Of a DNA stretch of 64,000 nt, positions 23,700 through 36,700 are shown one piece after another (position 1 is the stretch's first letter; every line of letters begins with the position of its first letter). The stretch spans positions 310,001 to 374,000 of the forward strand of contig NMRA01000379.1 of the NCBI GenBank assembly GCA_002633005.1. Reading direction: 5' to 3'. The position numbers were made by a program, and so were the translations under genes. This DNA comes from Phoronis australis. Taxonomy: Eukaryota > Phoronida > Phoronidae. The notes below the pieces were generated by a model that was not told where the DNA came from, searched no databases, and saw only the letters and a list, made by a program, of their open reading frames with translations.

Positions 23700-23879
23700 T
23701 TTTCGTTCACCGGCGTGAATACAGGCAGGAAACGGAAATATGTCACGCCACCGCGACAAATGAACAAACTAAATTTTTTGTACATAATTACCACGTGATA
23801 AAATAAGCCAATCGAATACATCCCGTTCGTGAAGTTTGGTGTGTCTGCCCCAAATGCGGTAGAATATTCGGGGGTGAAA
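23700..23879. promoter_or_regulatory. Bidirectional promoter between NOMO and the ZXDC-like gene
   Basis: Only 180 bases separate the two divergent start codons, so the core promoters and 5' leaders of both genes must lie here or overlap coding sequence. It holds a palindromic E-box CACGTG (23792..23797) and a CCAAT box (23808..23812). No TATA box is placed convincingly for either gene. YY1-like AAGATGGC and AAAATGGC motifs occur just inside the ZXDC first exon (about 23911 and 24039). Confidence 0.8.
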
Positions 23880-24770
23880 ATGTCTAAAAACGAGCAAAAA
23901 GCAAACGAAGAAGATGGCTGCGCCCTTCGGGAATCACGTGAACTCATTTCTGCCAGGGAAATTAATAAAAGGAAGACGGAAAACAGTCATACGGAGTGTT
24001 CAAAGAAGAAAAGAAAAGGCGATCAATCGAGCACTGTCCAAAATGGCGGGTGCCACTCAGATGTTGACGTAGGTGTATCCCAGTCAGTTTCGTCGTCTAC
24101 ACCCGGAAGTATTTTCGGAACTGACAACCAGGAAGTGTGCGTTGTTAAATTTCTTGGAGCAGACGACCCACCTCTGCTGGGCAGCAGCTCCACAATTCTA
24201 AAAAATATAGAAAAAGATGGCGACATTGACGACATGTGCACCTTTGTGTCTAGTCCAAATGCAGAATTGCACTTAACAAGTCCTACAAAATCTGGGGACA
24301 TCAATGAAATTCTGGCATCATTTCATGACAACATCCCTCTGTCTTGCTCAGAAGGTTTGGTCCCTTCCAGTACCACCCCATCAAGTTCGCGTAGCCTCCT
24401 GCTGACTAATGCCAGTAAAACTAGTTCTGTGTCACTGAATGATTCCAGCATGCCATTAATAAGTGAAGATTTAGAACACTTAGAAGAAATGGAGAAAGAG
24501 TCCAGTCTCAGCCATGACAGTTCAGAACTTTTGAGTGCCGAAAGATCTATTGTTGATAGCGATTCTGGTCTTGATTTTCGTATCGTTGAGTCGGACCGAA
24601 GTAATACGCTGATGACACCTCAAGAGATAGAACACATGCCTAGTCAAGGTTTAGAGTTTGAGGCTTCAGTTGGATCAAAAGACGGACAGTCCCTAGGGAT
24701 TCATGAAGATGGATCCATATCGAGCAACCAGCTGGCTGTGGAGTCTGCACTTTCTCTAGATTCTGATCAG
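23880..24770 (+). CDS. ZXDC: ZXDC exon 1
   Basis: Starts [13 protein letters not shown] and covers 297 codons to donor GTACAC in phase 0. The composition is acidic and serine-rich with a nuclear-localisation-like SKKKRKGD, followed by [20 protein letters not shown] and other low-complexity segments. Such an activation-type region precedes the fingers in this family. Confidence 0.92.
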
Positions 24771-27700
24771 GTACACATGATAGCTGTATGCTGCTTAGCC
24801 TTGGGCCGATGTGGGTAAAATGACCAGATAAAATATGACACAAAATTAGCGTCATTAAAACCTACACACTTATTTGAGTAAATAAAATTATTTTCTGGTT
24901 TTGGAAAAATTGGCGTTCTACCATTGTCAAGTTGCATTTGGCGTCCACGCGAAAATCCCAGGTCACCAAACAAAATATGAGGTCGCCAAAATTAGAACAT
25001 CTTAGGTGCCGAAATTCTGATTTTACCGCTCTGGTGTAAATGTTCGTCAACTGAAAAAAGTTGATCATTCCTGATGCCACCCATTCTCTTGTGGTCCTCC
25101 AATTTCCTCCCTAAGTACTGTCTGTGTATGTTCATTCTGTCTGTATTCTCAATTCCTCCCGCCGGCGAACGAATATGGAAAGCAGACCGCCACGTGGGCT
25201 GGTAGTGCAAATTTCACCATGTGCTGATTTCATGAAATAAACACAATACCTGTGAATCAAAGGTGATAAATCTTGGAAAACTGTTAGTAATTTAAAGGTT
25301 AGAAGTCCATACGAACTATACCATGAATTCCTGGGGTAGTATTGTCCAACTTCGACACCAGCAATGGTGACTTCATGGTGACTTAGAATTTTTCTCAGGT
25401 TGCCAAACACAATCTGAGGTCAAATTGACGAACTGGAGGTCACCAAATTGAGTGCTGATTTTGGTTGTTTAGTACCAGTATAATGCATTTATTCAAAGAG
25501 TTGACAGACGAACTCTTCTCAGTATGGACATGGATTTTCGAACACGTACATGAGTTTTGTTATTCCAATCGAGTGAATTTCTGACTATGGTTGTTGTGTC
25601 CATGAATCATCTTGCAACACTGAGTTTTTGGATATGACAGTAAAACAAGTTGAGCTGCAACTGTCCTAGATTTTGGCCTTTATTGCTCGTATATTAAAAT
25701 TCCACACGATTGCAGTCGGTTATTTACGTATGGAGAGTTCGGGGAATCTTGGACAGCATTAAAATTCGTACGAGTCTAAATAAATGTCAACTATGATAAC
25801 AACCAAGTTGCCTTACCACTTAAGGGAAAGGTTATTTACTTCCATGAACAATAGGAATTTATTTGCCACCACACTTGGATTACAACAAAGTATTTGGACA
25901 TATGTCACATGTTTAGCACCTTGTGTCGTCTACTTCCGTGATTTTGAAAGTTATGTTTAGGTCACTTGGTCCCTTGTCATGTAAATGAACTTAGTGTGAT
26001 TTGAACAAGAAACGGGTAACCGAATTTCCCCTCCAACTTTTTATATGCTGCGGGGAAATATGGACACCATGCTTTTAGGCTACTTTTCTCGATTCTTCTT
26101 TGATAGATTTCCGTGCTCACGTGATGAACTTCTGTGTAAAGAGGTCAATTCACGACTTAAATTTTCAACAACATTGGTGCTGCTTACTATGCGGGTTGCA
26201 CTCAAATTGGTAATGGAGGACACACTTTTACGTTGATAAATGACCATTGCCAGGATTTTGACTGACTGCTTAACTGATCAGTTAGAATGCAACATTCTTA
26301 ACACACCTTTGTCTGCATCTCCAAGCTGCCATTTTATTCGCCAAACAACACGTTTTGGGTGACTTTTCACAAGGGGACGGAGCTTGCGATAGGTCAGTTG
26401 TGGCCAGGACATAATGACTTAATTAAATTTTATTATTCACCCCATGGTAACACTGTTAAATTATACGTAAATTCCTTTTTTGAAATCATGAATTACTGTG
26501 AGTCTTATATTTTATCCGAGTTTTACCTATCTCAGTTTTGTTGCATGCTCTGTCCGACTTTCCCCACCTACACCAGATTTTCCCACCTGCATCCATATTT
26601 CCCCAATTTTGACCATCGTTATTCTTTAAATTTAAAGGTATTAAATCTGATTTAGTAACAGTCTCATTGGTTGATTTCTCAAAAGATTTATGAATATCCC
26701 ATGACTCATCTAATGTTATTAGCTGACACATTAACCTTCTGTGCAGCAAGTAAGAAAGTCAAGCTAGGTCGTTTCGTCCGAATTTCCCTCAAACTTCTGC
26801 CTGAAATTTAAGTAGTAAAACAGAGTCTTTACTGTATTAGCTTAAAATCAATTGCCTGTCAAAAGTTCTGTTTTACTTTTTAAGATTTGGAAATTTGTAA
26901 AATTTGGACACAATTTACCTCTGGGAATTTTCCTTTTTCGTCGTTACAGGGTGCCACACAGTTTATAGTCAACACTGAGGATGGGAAACAGCAAGTCCTC
27001 AGTTTGAAGATGTCTGATGTCTACCAAGTTGTGCACCTTATTGGCAATCCTGCTGATAACATAGCATTACCACCTGGATTTTCAATACAAGATGGTGAGA
27101 CATACACAATACTCAATTATGTGTCTGCTTGAATGGTTTGATCATATCCTTAAACCTTCATGGAGTATCAGCCCTTTATTTCAGTCAAACAGGCACGCCC
27201 ATATCTTTTAGTACAGCTTGATCTATAAATATTTTTTTCAATAGTTCGTGGTGAACAGTTTTAGCTTGATGCTGTGTGTAACTATCGAGGGGTAATCAAC
27301 AATTGGTCAGACTTCAAAACCACTTGCTCGGACTTGAAAACTGGTCGGATGTACTGCAAAATCAAATGGCCGATGATCAAATGTGTTGTACGGACTTCAA
27401 AACGTGATGGCCTCAACCAAAAAACTAGTTGGCTCAACCCACAATTGATTGATCAGTGCTATAACCAGGTGGTCAGAGGTTAAACACGACGGCCAAACTT
27501 CGCCAGAGACTCACTTTGAATGTTTCAAAGGATTCAATTGATGTCTATTGTTTAAGTTTAGTATCTGTTTGTTTGTTTTGCTCAAAATCGGTGATTTGTT
27601 CAGCTATGGTGTTTGAGCACTCCCAACCGTTTTAGGATAACCTGAATTACCTTCTGTGAGTGGGTAAGATGTTAGGCACAAATCCTCTCCCCATAGGTAC

Positions 27701-30700
27701 GCCCACTGAGGATAAGCTGAAGGTATGGGGGGTCATGTTTCCCGTAGTGAGCTGACTGTGGAATCTTCTCAGAGGACCTTTCCGGTGGCTGGATCCGTTT
27801 TAGGTCCAGCTATCCAGTTTTGAGGTCTGACCAACAAGTTAGAACACCGGCCATTTGGTTTTGAAGTCCGACGATCAATTGTTGATATCCTGTTGACTAG
27901 TATGACAAAAATAGACATTAAATTTTGAACTGTTGACGAGTTATGGAGGTGTTTGTACAAATGGTTGTAATTATCATAGTGTAATATTGATAATTATTAC
28001 CAAAGATATTCCTGTACTGCACCTTTGCGACATTAGTGAAAAAAAGACACACTTTTTGTTGTCAGGTGTGCCCAAAGGGCACAGGTTCAAACCTGGTCGG
28101 AAATATCTCTGTTATAACAATTGTGTATTGTTTTAAAATAACATGTGAAAATAATAATTATTATGAATTAGTTTTATTGTGGTGAGTCAGCGCCCTCTCT
28201 TACCTGAGGGGAAATGGGACTTTTAGGAAGGCAATTTTTTGGTTGAGGGACTAAGTCTTTCTTCTCTGCTGGTCACTAACAATTTCACCTTCCCCAGCCG
28301 CCACCGCTCATGGGCAATGCCTCATATAATGGGAGTGGTTCAAATATTCAGACAGGTGATACTTCGTGCATCATGTAATTGAGCTACTTTCAGGTTTCCT
28401 TGTTCTGCCTGTCACCACATGTTCTGGTAATGTTGATGACAGTGCTGAGGACGGCAATCAGGACGGTCAGTCCTTGTCACCTGCATTCACTGTACAGCGT
28501 ATATCTCAGGTAAAGTGTGAACTCGCATCATGTCAGTCAGTCCTTGTCACCTACATTCACTGTACAGTGGATATCTCGGGTATGGTATGTACTCACATCA
28601 TGTCCCAATACAGTCAGTCATTATCACCTGCATTCACTCTACAGTGGATATCGCAGGTACAGTGTGTACTCGCATCATGTCCCACGACTGTCAGTCCTTG
28701 TCTCCTCACTGTACAGTGGATATCTAAGGTAAAGAGTGTACATCATGCCCTAATGTTTGACACTAGCGTTTGTTTAAATTGACTTGTATGCATGTCTGTG
28801 GCAAAATGCATAGCAATTTCGGCTTATTGGTGCTTCGTTAACCCAATACAAGTTTGTTCACCATCACGTTTGGACTAAGCATGTCTTCCGAAGTTGTATT
28901 GATAGTCTGTGGTGCACCAGTTGCAATTTTATCACAAAGGAAATTATGATATTTCGTTCACCAATTGAAAGTACTGTTCCAGTGTATTGTCACTTATTGC
29001 AACTACACAGACTGAGCTAAATCGTTTTGCAAAAGGCCTGCATCTTCATTGTGCATGTTCAGTTCCACTGAGTAAATGGAAATAATGGATACAGTCTGTG
29101 TTCAATGACTAGCTGTGCATTGTATTGGCCCAATGTATGATGGATACAGGCTGTGTTCAATGATTAGTTGACTAGTTGAGCATTGAACTGGCCCAATGAA
29201 TGATAAGTACAGGCTGTGTTCAACAGGGCTTGGAATATTCCGCGGAAACGTGGATTTCCACTTTTTTCAAATGTTCTGTCCGTGCATTTTATTATATTTC
29301 CGCGTAAAAAAAAATCGGATTTGATATAAAATTTCCGCGACAAATTCCTTTCTTACCGTGGCGTTGCAGACGACATTCACCTCGAAAAGCGGAAGTTGCT
29401 CTTTATGTTTCGGAGGAACGTAAATTGTCAACATTGCCGGAGCATCTGGGTAAGCGTAGTGGTATTTTCAATGGCGTCTCGTGTTATTGTAAACAGCGAC
29501 GACAAATACTACGGCTATGCAGCCAAAAATGCGTGGGTTGGGAGTGGACGGACGAGCTAAAAGGATGCAGACGCATGCTAGTGATGGTGGTTTTGTTTTT
29601 TTTTCTTTTTTTTTTAGTCCTCCCGAATTTTGTCGGGGTAAGGCTGGGTATCGCGCATGATTTGGGCCGTAAAAGTTTCCCGCTTTTATTGTCATTGGTC
29701 ATTCCAAGCCCCGGTTCAATGACCAGTTGAGCATTTTGTGGCCCAGCGAGTGCTACTCGCATAAAACCAGACATGTCCTGCCTATCTTATAATGATATCA
29801 TGTGTTGTGAGTGAATATTTTATGAAGTTCGTGGGATTGACATTATTGCTTTCTTGCCTTGCATTGCCGTCACATTCCATTTCAGTGTCTGTGTATATCA
29901 TTCATTGTAGAACAATGGCAAGTTTATCAACATGCCTTCCACCTTGTCTGGTAAACTTTACTGTTGTATGGAGGAGAACTGTGGGCGCTTGTTTGACAAA
30001 CAGTCCAAGCTGAGAGTGCACATCATGTCACACACAGGGGTCAGGCCATTCAAGGTAAGGCTCCATGCCTTTATTAAAATATAAAAATTCAAATGTTTTT
30101 GTGAGACAGATAAAACATCAATTAAAGTATTTGAAATAAACTTTATGTGGAAGCTGTTTAAATTCTGACTAAATTTTCACAAAATGTCAACCAAAGTGCT
30201 ATTTTGTTGCATCAAAAATTCTATTTGTTTTCCAGTGTGAAATTGAAGGTTGCCAGTGGGCCTTCCGGACAAACTTCCAGCTAAAGCGACATCACCAAAG
30301 TCACTTGAAGAGGAAAGATTTCAAGGTAAACATGTCTGGAACCTAGTGTTGCCATCAATCAATGTTCTGTTACAAAATAGAAATATGTACATCAGTGTTT
30401 GCACGGCATGTAAAAATCTGGGCAGCCCGCCACACTCCTTTTTTGGCCNACCAGAAGTTTGCCACTCAGAGGAAGCTGGACGTCCATCACAAGACACATG
30501 ACAATGCAGAAAAGAGCTACAAGTACGTATGTTATAAGATGTTCCGTTATATGTAAGTCTAGCAGTGCACCAGTGCTCATTTTAGTAGCCGGTTGTCGTG
30601 TCAGTTATTTCCAATTTATGAGGTTAAGCAAGATTGATAGTTGTTTCTTTTATTGCCTTTTAATTTATAGTTATGTCAGAAACGATGTTCATCTTAAATT

Positions 30701-33700
30701 TGTAGGGTCATAGTCAAACATAGACATTCTTGAATTAGGATATGAAAAGTCACGTATATGGTAAACAAATCTGCCCAGACCGTTACTATAGCTAATCAGC
30801 AATGCATTCGTGTCACTTGACATCATGAACTGACCTCAGTTTTTTTTTCAGCGAACGGGGGTGATGTTAAATGCAGAGAGCGGTGGGATCCGCTTTTAAA
30901 AGCACGGAAAAACCGGCGTCCATGAATTTAAGATCAAAGCATGAAAATTTATTATATGCATTTATTAAAATGTCATCGTTATGACAACCTTTCCTTCCAC
31001 AGGTGCCCTTACCCAGGCTGTGACCGAGTATTCTTTTCTGCCAACTGTATGGGGTCACATGCCCGCTGGCACAGTATGGCTGTTGACCTCACCTGTCACT
31101 ATGAGGGATGTGGGCGTGTCTTCACCAAACTGTGCCGGCTCAAAACTCATCTCAGGATGCACACCGGCGACAAGCCCTTTGTTTGTAAGGTACTGACTCT
31201 CTAAGTCTATGGATTAGTTAGTTGTAAAACATATCAAGGGTAATTGGCAATACTTTTTCCTCATCCAATAGAAATATGCGAGAACAACTGTGTCTAAATA
31301 GCTGCATAAAATGCTTTTGGTAAAAAAGTTTTAATTAACACCGTGACCTGAAATTTTATGAGGTCGTCTGAAAAAATAACGAAGTATCAGTTCTTGCCAA
31401 GCCCAGAGATCACCTGTAAACTGAGCAATGAAAAATATAAGGCTAGTGTTGATTGATAAGTGGTTTAAATCAAAACATGGTTTGTTGACAGAAACCATAG
31501 GTCTAGTTCCGCTTTTATTGGTGGAAGTTGGGGGCCAAATATCTTACTGTTATTAATTCATGTAGACCATCTGCAACTGATTATTCAGTCAATGCACAAT
31601 GAGCTTGCAGTAATGTGGTATTCACTAAATTTCATTTAAAGACATGTGGTGCTGCTTTCACAACAAATAGTAAGCTGGTGCGTCACGAGGGTATCCACAC
31701 AGGGGTGAGACCTTACGCATGTCCCGTTGAGGGATGTGGCAAGCGCTTCCCACGACAGGAGCACCTTACTGGCCACCTGACGACCCACACTGGAGAAAAA
31801 CCATTTGAGTGTCCTTTTCCAGGTACGAACTGAGTTATCTCTATGTTACTGTCAATGACCCATCAGGGCTGGACATAAAACTTGACCTATAAGTTCATGA
31901 GGATATTTGTCTTATTTATTATTAAGTTTAGACTGGACTCTCTTTTCAGCCACTGTGACAATCAGCAATAATTTATGTCATTTCATGCTTCCACTCAAAT
32001 TTTAACACCCAAAATGCCTTATTGCTTAGGGCATAAAATGGTGATCATCAAATTTCAGTGGCAAAGTATGATGGACACAACTATTTATTCAGATTAAGTA
32101 CTTTGTGTGTAAGTCATAAATCAAATGACTTTCAGAATCTGGAAACTCACTTAAGTTTTCTCCCAACATTGCAGAGCTGCCTGACTCCTACTGGGAATTA
32201 GTGACTGACTGATTTCCACAAAAACTTAACCACCCTCTGCTGGTGTTCCTTAACAACACCAGCAGGAGGAAAATTTAAGTTGTCTGAGTTGTCCTTTTCT
32301 CAGCTGGGATCAGTTAGCCACCAATCTCTAGTAGGAGCCATGTTGCTTGGCAACATTGGAAAAAAGTAACAGTTAGTTTCCAGAAAATTTTTCATATTTA
32401 TTTTACACATTCAGCAGCAATGGCTTGTCAGTTCTTTCAATGCCAAAAAATCAATTTTAATCTAGCCTAGTATCAACCTTATATGACCAAGTAATCCTAT
32501 TCGACAGTTGATGTTGATAACATCAAAAATTACCAAAGGAGGGTGAAATAAAGCTGTAAATGGGATAGCACAAAGTGCAACACCCCTTGAGTATTGTTGA
32601 CCTGTTTCTCCAATCTCTCTGCTGGCAGGATGTGGCTCCAGATTCTCTGCCAAGAGTAGTATGCAGGTCCACTATAAGAAGCATCAAGACGGCTCCATGG
32701 GCAAGAAAAAGCTTCGATTCCCATGTCCTCTGGAAGGCTGCCAGAAGGTGTACACTACCAAGGCCAGCTTGCGTGGCCATCTAATGAAGCATGTGGGCAC
32801 CAACTTTCTCAGTGAGTGCTAGAAGATGTTTCATGAGAAGTGTCTTGTGACGTGCCTTTAGACTGAAGTCAGACATTTTTTCATATGCTCCACACAGCTA
32901 TTTGTGAAAAATAATTTAATCCGATTTCTGCAAGGAAAAAATGCTTGAGAATATTGCCATAATTGCTAATTACTCAGATAATGAATGTTGACTGAACTGT
33001 GACATGTACTAACAGTTACATTGCAGAAAGTTTATTTATCAATTATGGCTGATTTGTTTTCGCTGCTACATTTTGTGTTGCTGTCCTTTTGTAGATGTGG
33101 TTGGAAATCAGTCAGAGCTGGAAATGGTGACAATGTTGGCAGCCAGTGCAGACTTTGCAGCGACCTCTGGTGGGGATTTACCACAGTCCACCTCAGGCAC
33201 AACAGCCACTGGTAAGGGTTGAATATTTGGTTTAGTGTGCATTATTGGAGTTTGTAGAGGTGTGTTGTCCTTTTGGAGAGGAGTGTAACTACAGTTGTAT
33301 TACTTTTAGTTGCCTTGCAACAAGTCTTTGCTCCTTTGCTTTAGGTTGTTGACCCTCCTAAGGCAAACAAACATGACTGATATTTGTGTGACGGAAAATA
33401 TATTCATGAAAGTTAAGGGAAATGTATCGTGCCTTTCAAGTGGGAGCTTGGCCTAACAAAGTTACATTTATGGTCTTTTGTTTCACATTCTGTCTTTTGA
33501 TTTTCACATTTAGAATTCAAGCAGTTATAATGCTCAGTAGCACCTTCAGGTCTTAACGCCAATTATTGTACACTACAGTTAATTTCAAAGTAATGAAGAC
33601 TCTTGTATGTTGAGATTCCAATTTTCAGTTGTTTTCGAAATTCTGTTGAATGTTTGCTGGGGTAATCGAGTGAGCATAAATGCCGAGTCTTGTTTTTATC

Positions 33701-36700
33701 CTAAAGTTCAGAGTGGTTGAAATTTGGCGACACTTTGAGAAAATGTTATTTTACAGACTCGCACCAAAATAAACAAACCAACACCTTATCCGTGCTGTTT
33801 AAAGTGGTTGAAAACTCTCCAATTTTGAAATGCCTGTGCATTGTATCAGAGACTCTTAAGAAGTATTGGCAACTGGTTTTGTTGGAACCAGTGACTCAGC
33901 ATCTGCTGGATCATGAGGTGGCCAATTCACTTCCATATGTTGTACAGTAAGAACTACAAGTTAAGTTGAGTACCTCGTGTGTAAGTGTTGACACTGGCAT
34001 ATGATTTAATTTCAAAATACACCATGGTTTCAGGTGTTTCGACGGTGACGTCTACAGAAGGATCATTTATTAATCCTACAGATTACCTTATTAGTAAGTG
34101 GTTTAACTGAAGTAAAGTCACGTCTTGTATTTAAGTCGTTATAAACCCATCTTCCATCACAAAAACAACTTTCAGGTTAGACCGCTAACTGCTACAAAAA
34201 TAGTATCAACTTGTTCCTTATATGGAAGGTGATTTCAGGGTTTTGGAAGAAGTCATAACAATACATTATTGGTTAGGACAATGATTTTACTATAAGTTGG
34301 TTTGTCACAGTGCAGAGTTGGTTTGTTATATTGCAGAGCATGTCTTCAAGAAATAGTGAACTTTCAATGCCGTACAGACCTAGAAATCACTTCTCATTTT
34401 CTATGGACAAATCTTATACAGTCAGATAAATGGTGCAAATCGTAACTGTGTGTGTATTATAAATTGTGTTATATGTGTTTCAAATGTATCAACCTTTCTT
34501 TGGGTCTGTTGTAATTAGTTCACTGTTTCATTTTTGGATTAACAGAATGATACTTCATCTTTTGCTTAGTTCAGGATATCTTGCGCAGAAGGCTGTCACA
34601 CTAATGTTAAGTTTCACAAATATGAGCTAGTTTACTTTCAAACTTTTTGAGTAATTTCGTGTTTTTACTATAACTGATACTAAAATTTCTATGTCGTCTT
34701 TTTACAGAACATCAGCAAACAACTTTGACCTCTACAACATTTCCCCCACCAGATGTCATCACCCATCATGTTGGCAATAATGTTGTGACCCAGTTGGTTG
34801 TATCCCCCAATCTTGGCCAGCCAATGGCGCCCTCTATAAGCACTGACAATTCACAGTTTTCTGTTGTTTCAATAGCCAGTGGTAAGTGTGCCATTTGATT
34901 CGAGTCGCTTGTAGTTACAAAATAGGTTTCAATTTGTTCATTACTGAAATTAGAGGTAATCTCTGCATTTGGAAATAACTTGTTTGAACCGAGTATGATC
35001 TTCAGCAATAATGAGATCTTGGATCTTTTCACCTCCTTTTGTCTAAGTAAAGAACAAGCCAAGACAATGGATAATGTCCTAAGTCAAAGGCTGTTTTTAA
35101 CAGAATGTGGGTTTATGACGGTTTTATTTCATGAAAGCTTTTCTGTTGTTCAGAAATTTGACCACAGCTCATTTAGGATTCAACATTTTTAATTGTAAGT
35201 AAAGTTCAATAGTTGCACAAAGTTCACTTTCTGAAGATTTCAATAGCCCATCCCCAGGTGTGTTATAAGAGACAGTGGAGGTGTTTACGATGATGGTCTT
35301 ACAGCAAACTTTCATGTATTTACTTTCAATTGTTAAACAAAGATGTCAAAACTGTGCGATTTGTGCTTTTAAGACGTGCCAGGGTCTAGTGAGAACAGTA
35401 CAATAGGGAAGGAGCAAGAAGAAGGTTCAGCAAGGACTGACTATGTCAACAATCAAGTGTGGAGTGTCAGGGCCAAGAACAGACGGCAACTTTTGAAGCA
35501 CCGGCTTAGTGTTGGCTTCAACTTCGATGAAAAAGTGTCCGGTGAGTTCAGAATAGGTCGGTTGGGAATTACCCACCTGAGCAAGGGGGGTTAGGCAATT
35601 TTGGCATCTTGTTGCATAACATCGTGGTGTATATGGAAATGAGCAGGAATGCTTACAAATCTCAGATGGATTTTTCTTCTCAGTAGAGTAGTATGTTTAC
35701 TTTGTGCATTGACATCAATGTAAATGTACCTGAGACAAAGGTCCACCCACCTTCTTGACTAACAAAACATCTTGTTTGATAATTTGCTACCTTAGTTACC
35801 AAGGATATTGCTAGTGGACCCATTTCTGTGCACAGTAGAAGTATCCAGGTGTTCGTAGTCACAAGACTTTTTTATAAAAATGTTGATTTTTCACGAAGAT
35901 TGTATTTTTCCGTAAACAAGTAGTAGTTCTTGCTCATTCTATTAACTAAAAATTGTAAAGGAATTTCTTTTAAGGTCCTTATCCTGAGAACTCAGCTGCC
36001 AAACAATCTCAAGACTTGCACTTTTTTTCAAGAAGTGTTAGACATCTTCATGTTCAGCAGTCTAGTTCTCACTAAATGCCTGAAAACAAAAAACCAGACA
36101 CAGTTTTGTAGCAAGTAGAATTAAGAATCGGAATTTTTAAGTTTCCTGTGAAAAAATTGTAGTTCTGAAAATTACATGAATCTCTGAAAAATCACATGAA
36201 AATGTATATTTGTGGAATTATGTTTGTGCATATATCAAGATTCTGTGATCACTGGGGGGGGGGGTTATAAATGGTGAGGCTGTTATTTTTTGTATCTAGT
36301 CTTTTATTGGTGTTTGCAGCATTACACACATTGAGCAACAAACTTCAAAGCAAAAGTATTCAACTTTTATCGTGCTTGTTGTCGATCAGACCTATAAAGG
36401 GCAATGGAACAAACAATACACTGCATGAGCATCTTCTATGGAAAATCGCTGCAGAATATAGTTGCATGAATTATTACCTGGTAGTTCACACTAATATTGG
36501 TGGATAAATAGTTTTCTGGGTCCATGATTAGATCCTTGGTAACGCATGTAGGCTGTTACCTTAATGTACATGTTGTGGTACCCATGAACGTGTGCAAGCA
36601 GTCATGGTAAATAGGCGGAAAAATAAGGGCTTGCGTTTTGATGTGGTTTGTTGATTGGTTAAATGTGAAACACATAAATTTCTTCAGTTTCATATTTTTC

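Noticed and set aside
23829-23879. Upstream start for ZXDC at 23829
   Set aside because: The codon there is GTG; the first in-frame ATG is at 23880.
29425-29730. 101-codon ORF and its antisense partner
   Set aside because: Both fall inside the CAGGGCTTGGAAT element and have no domain.
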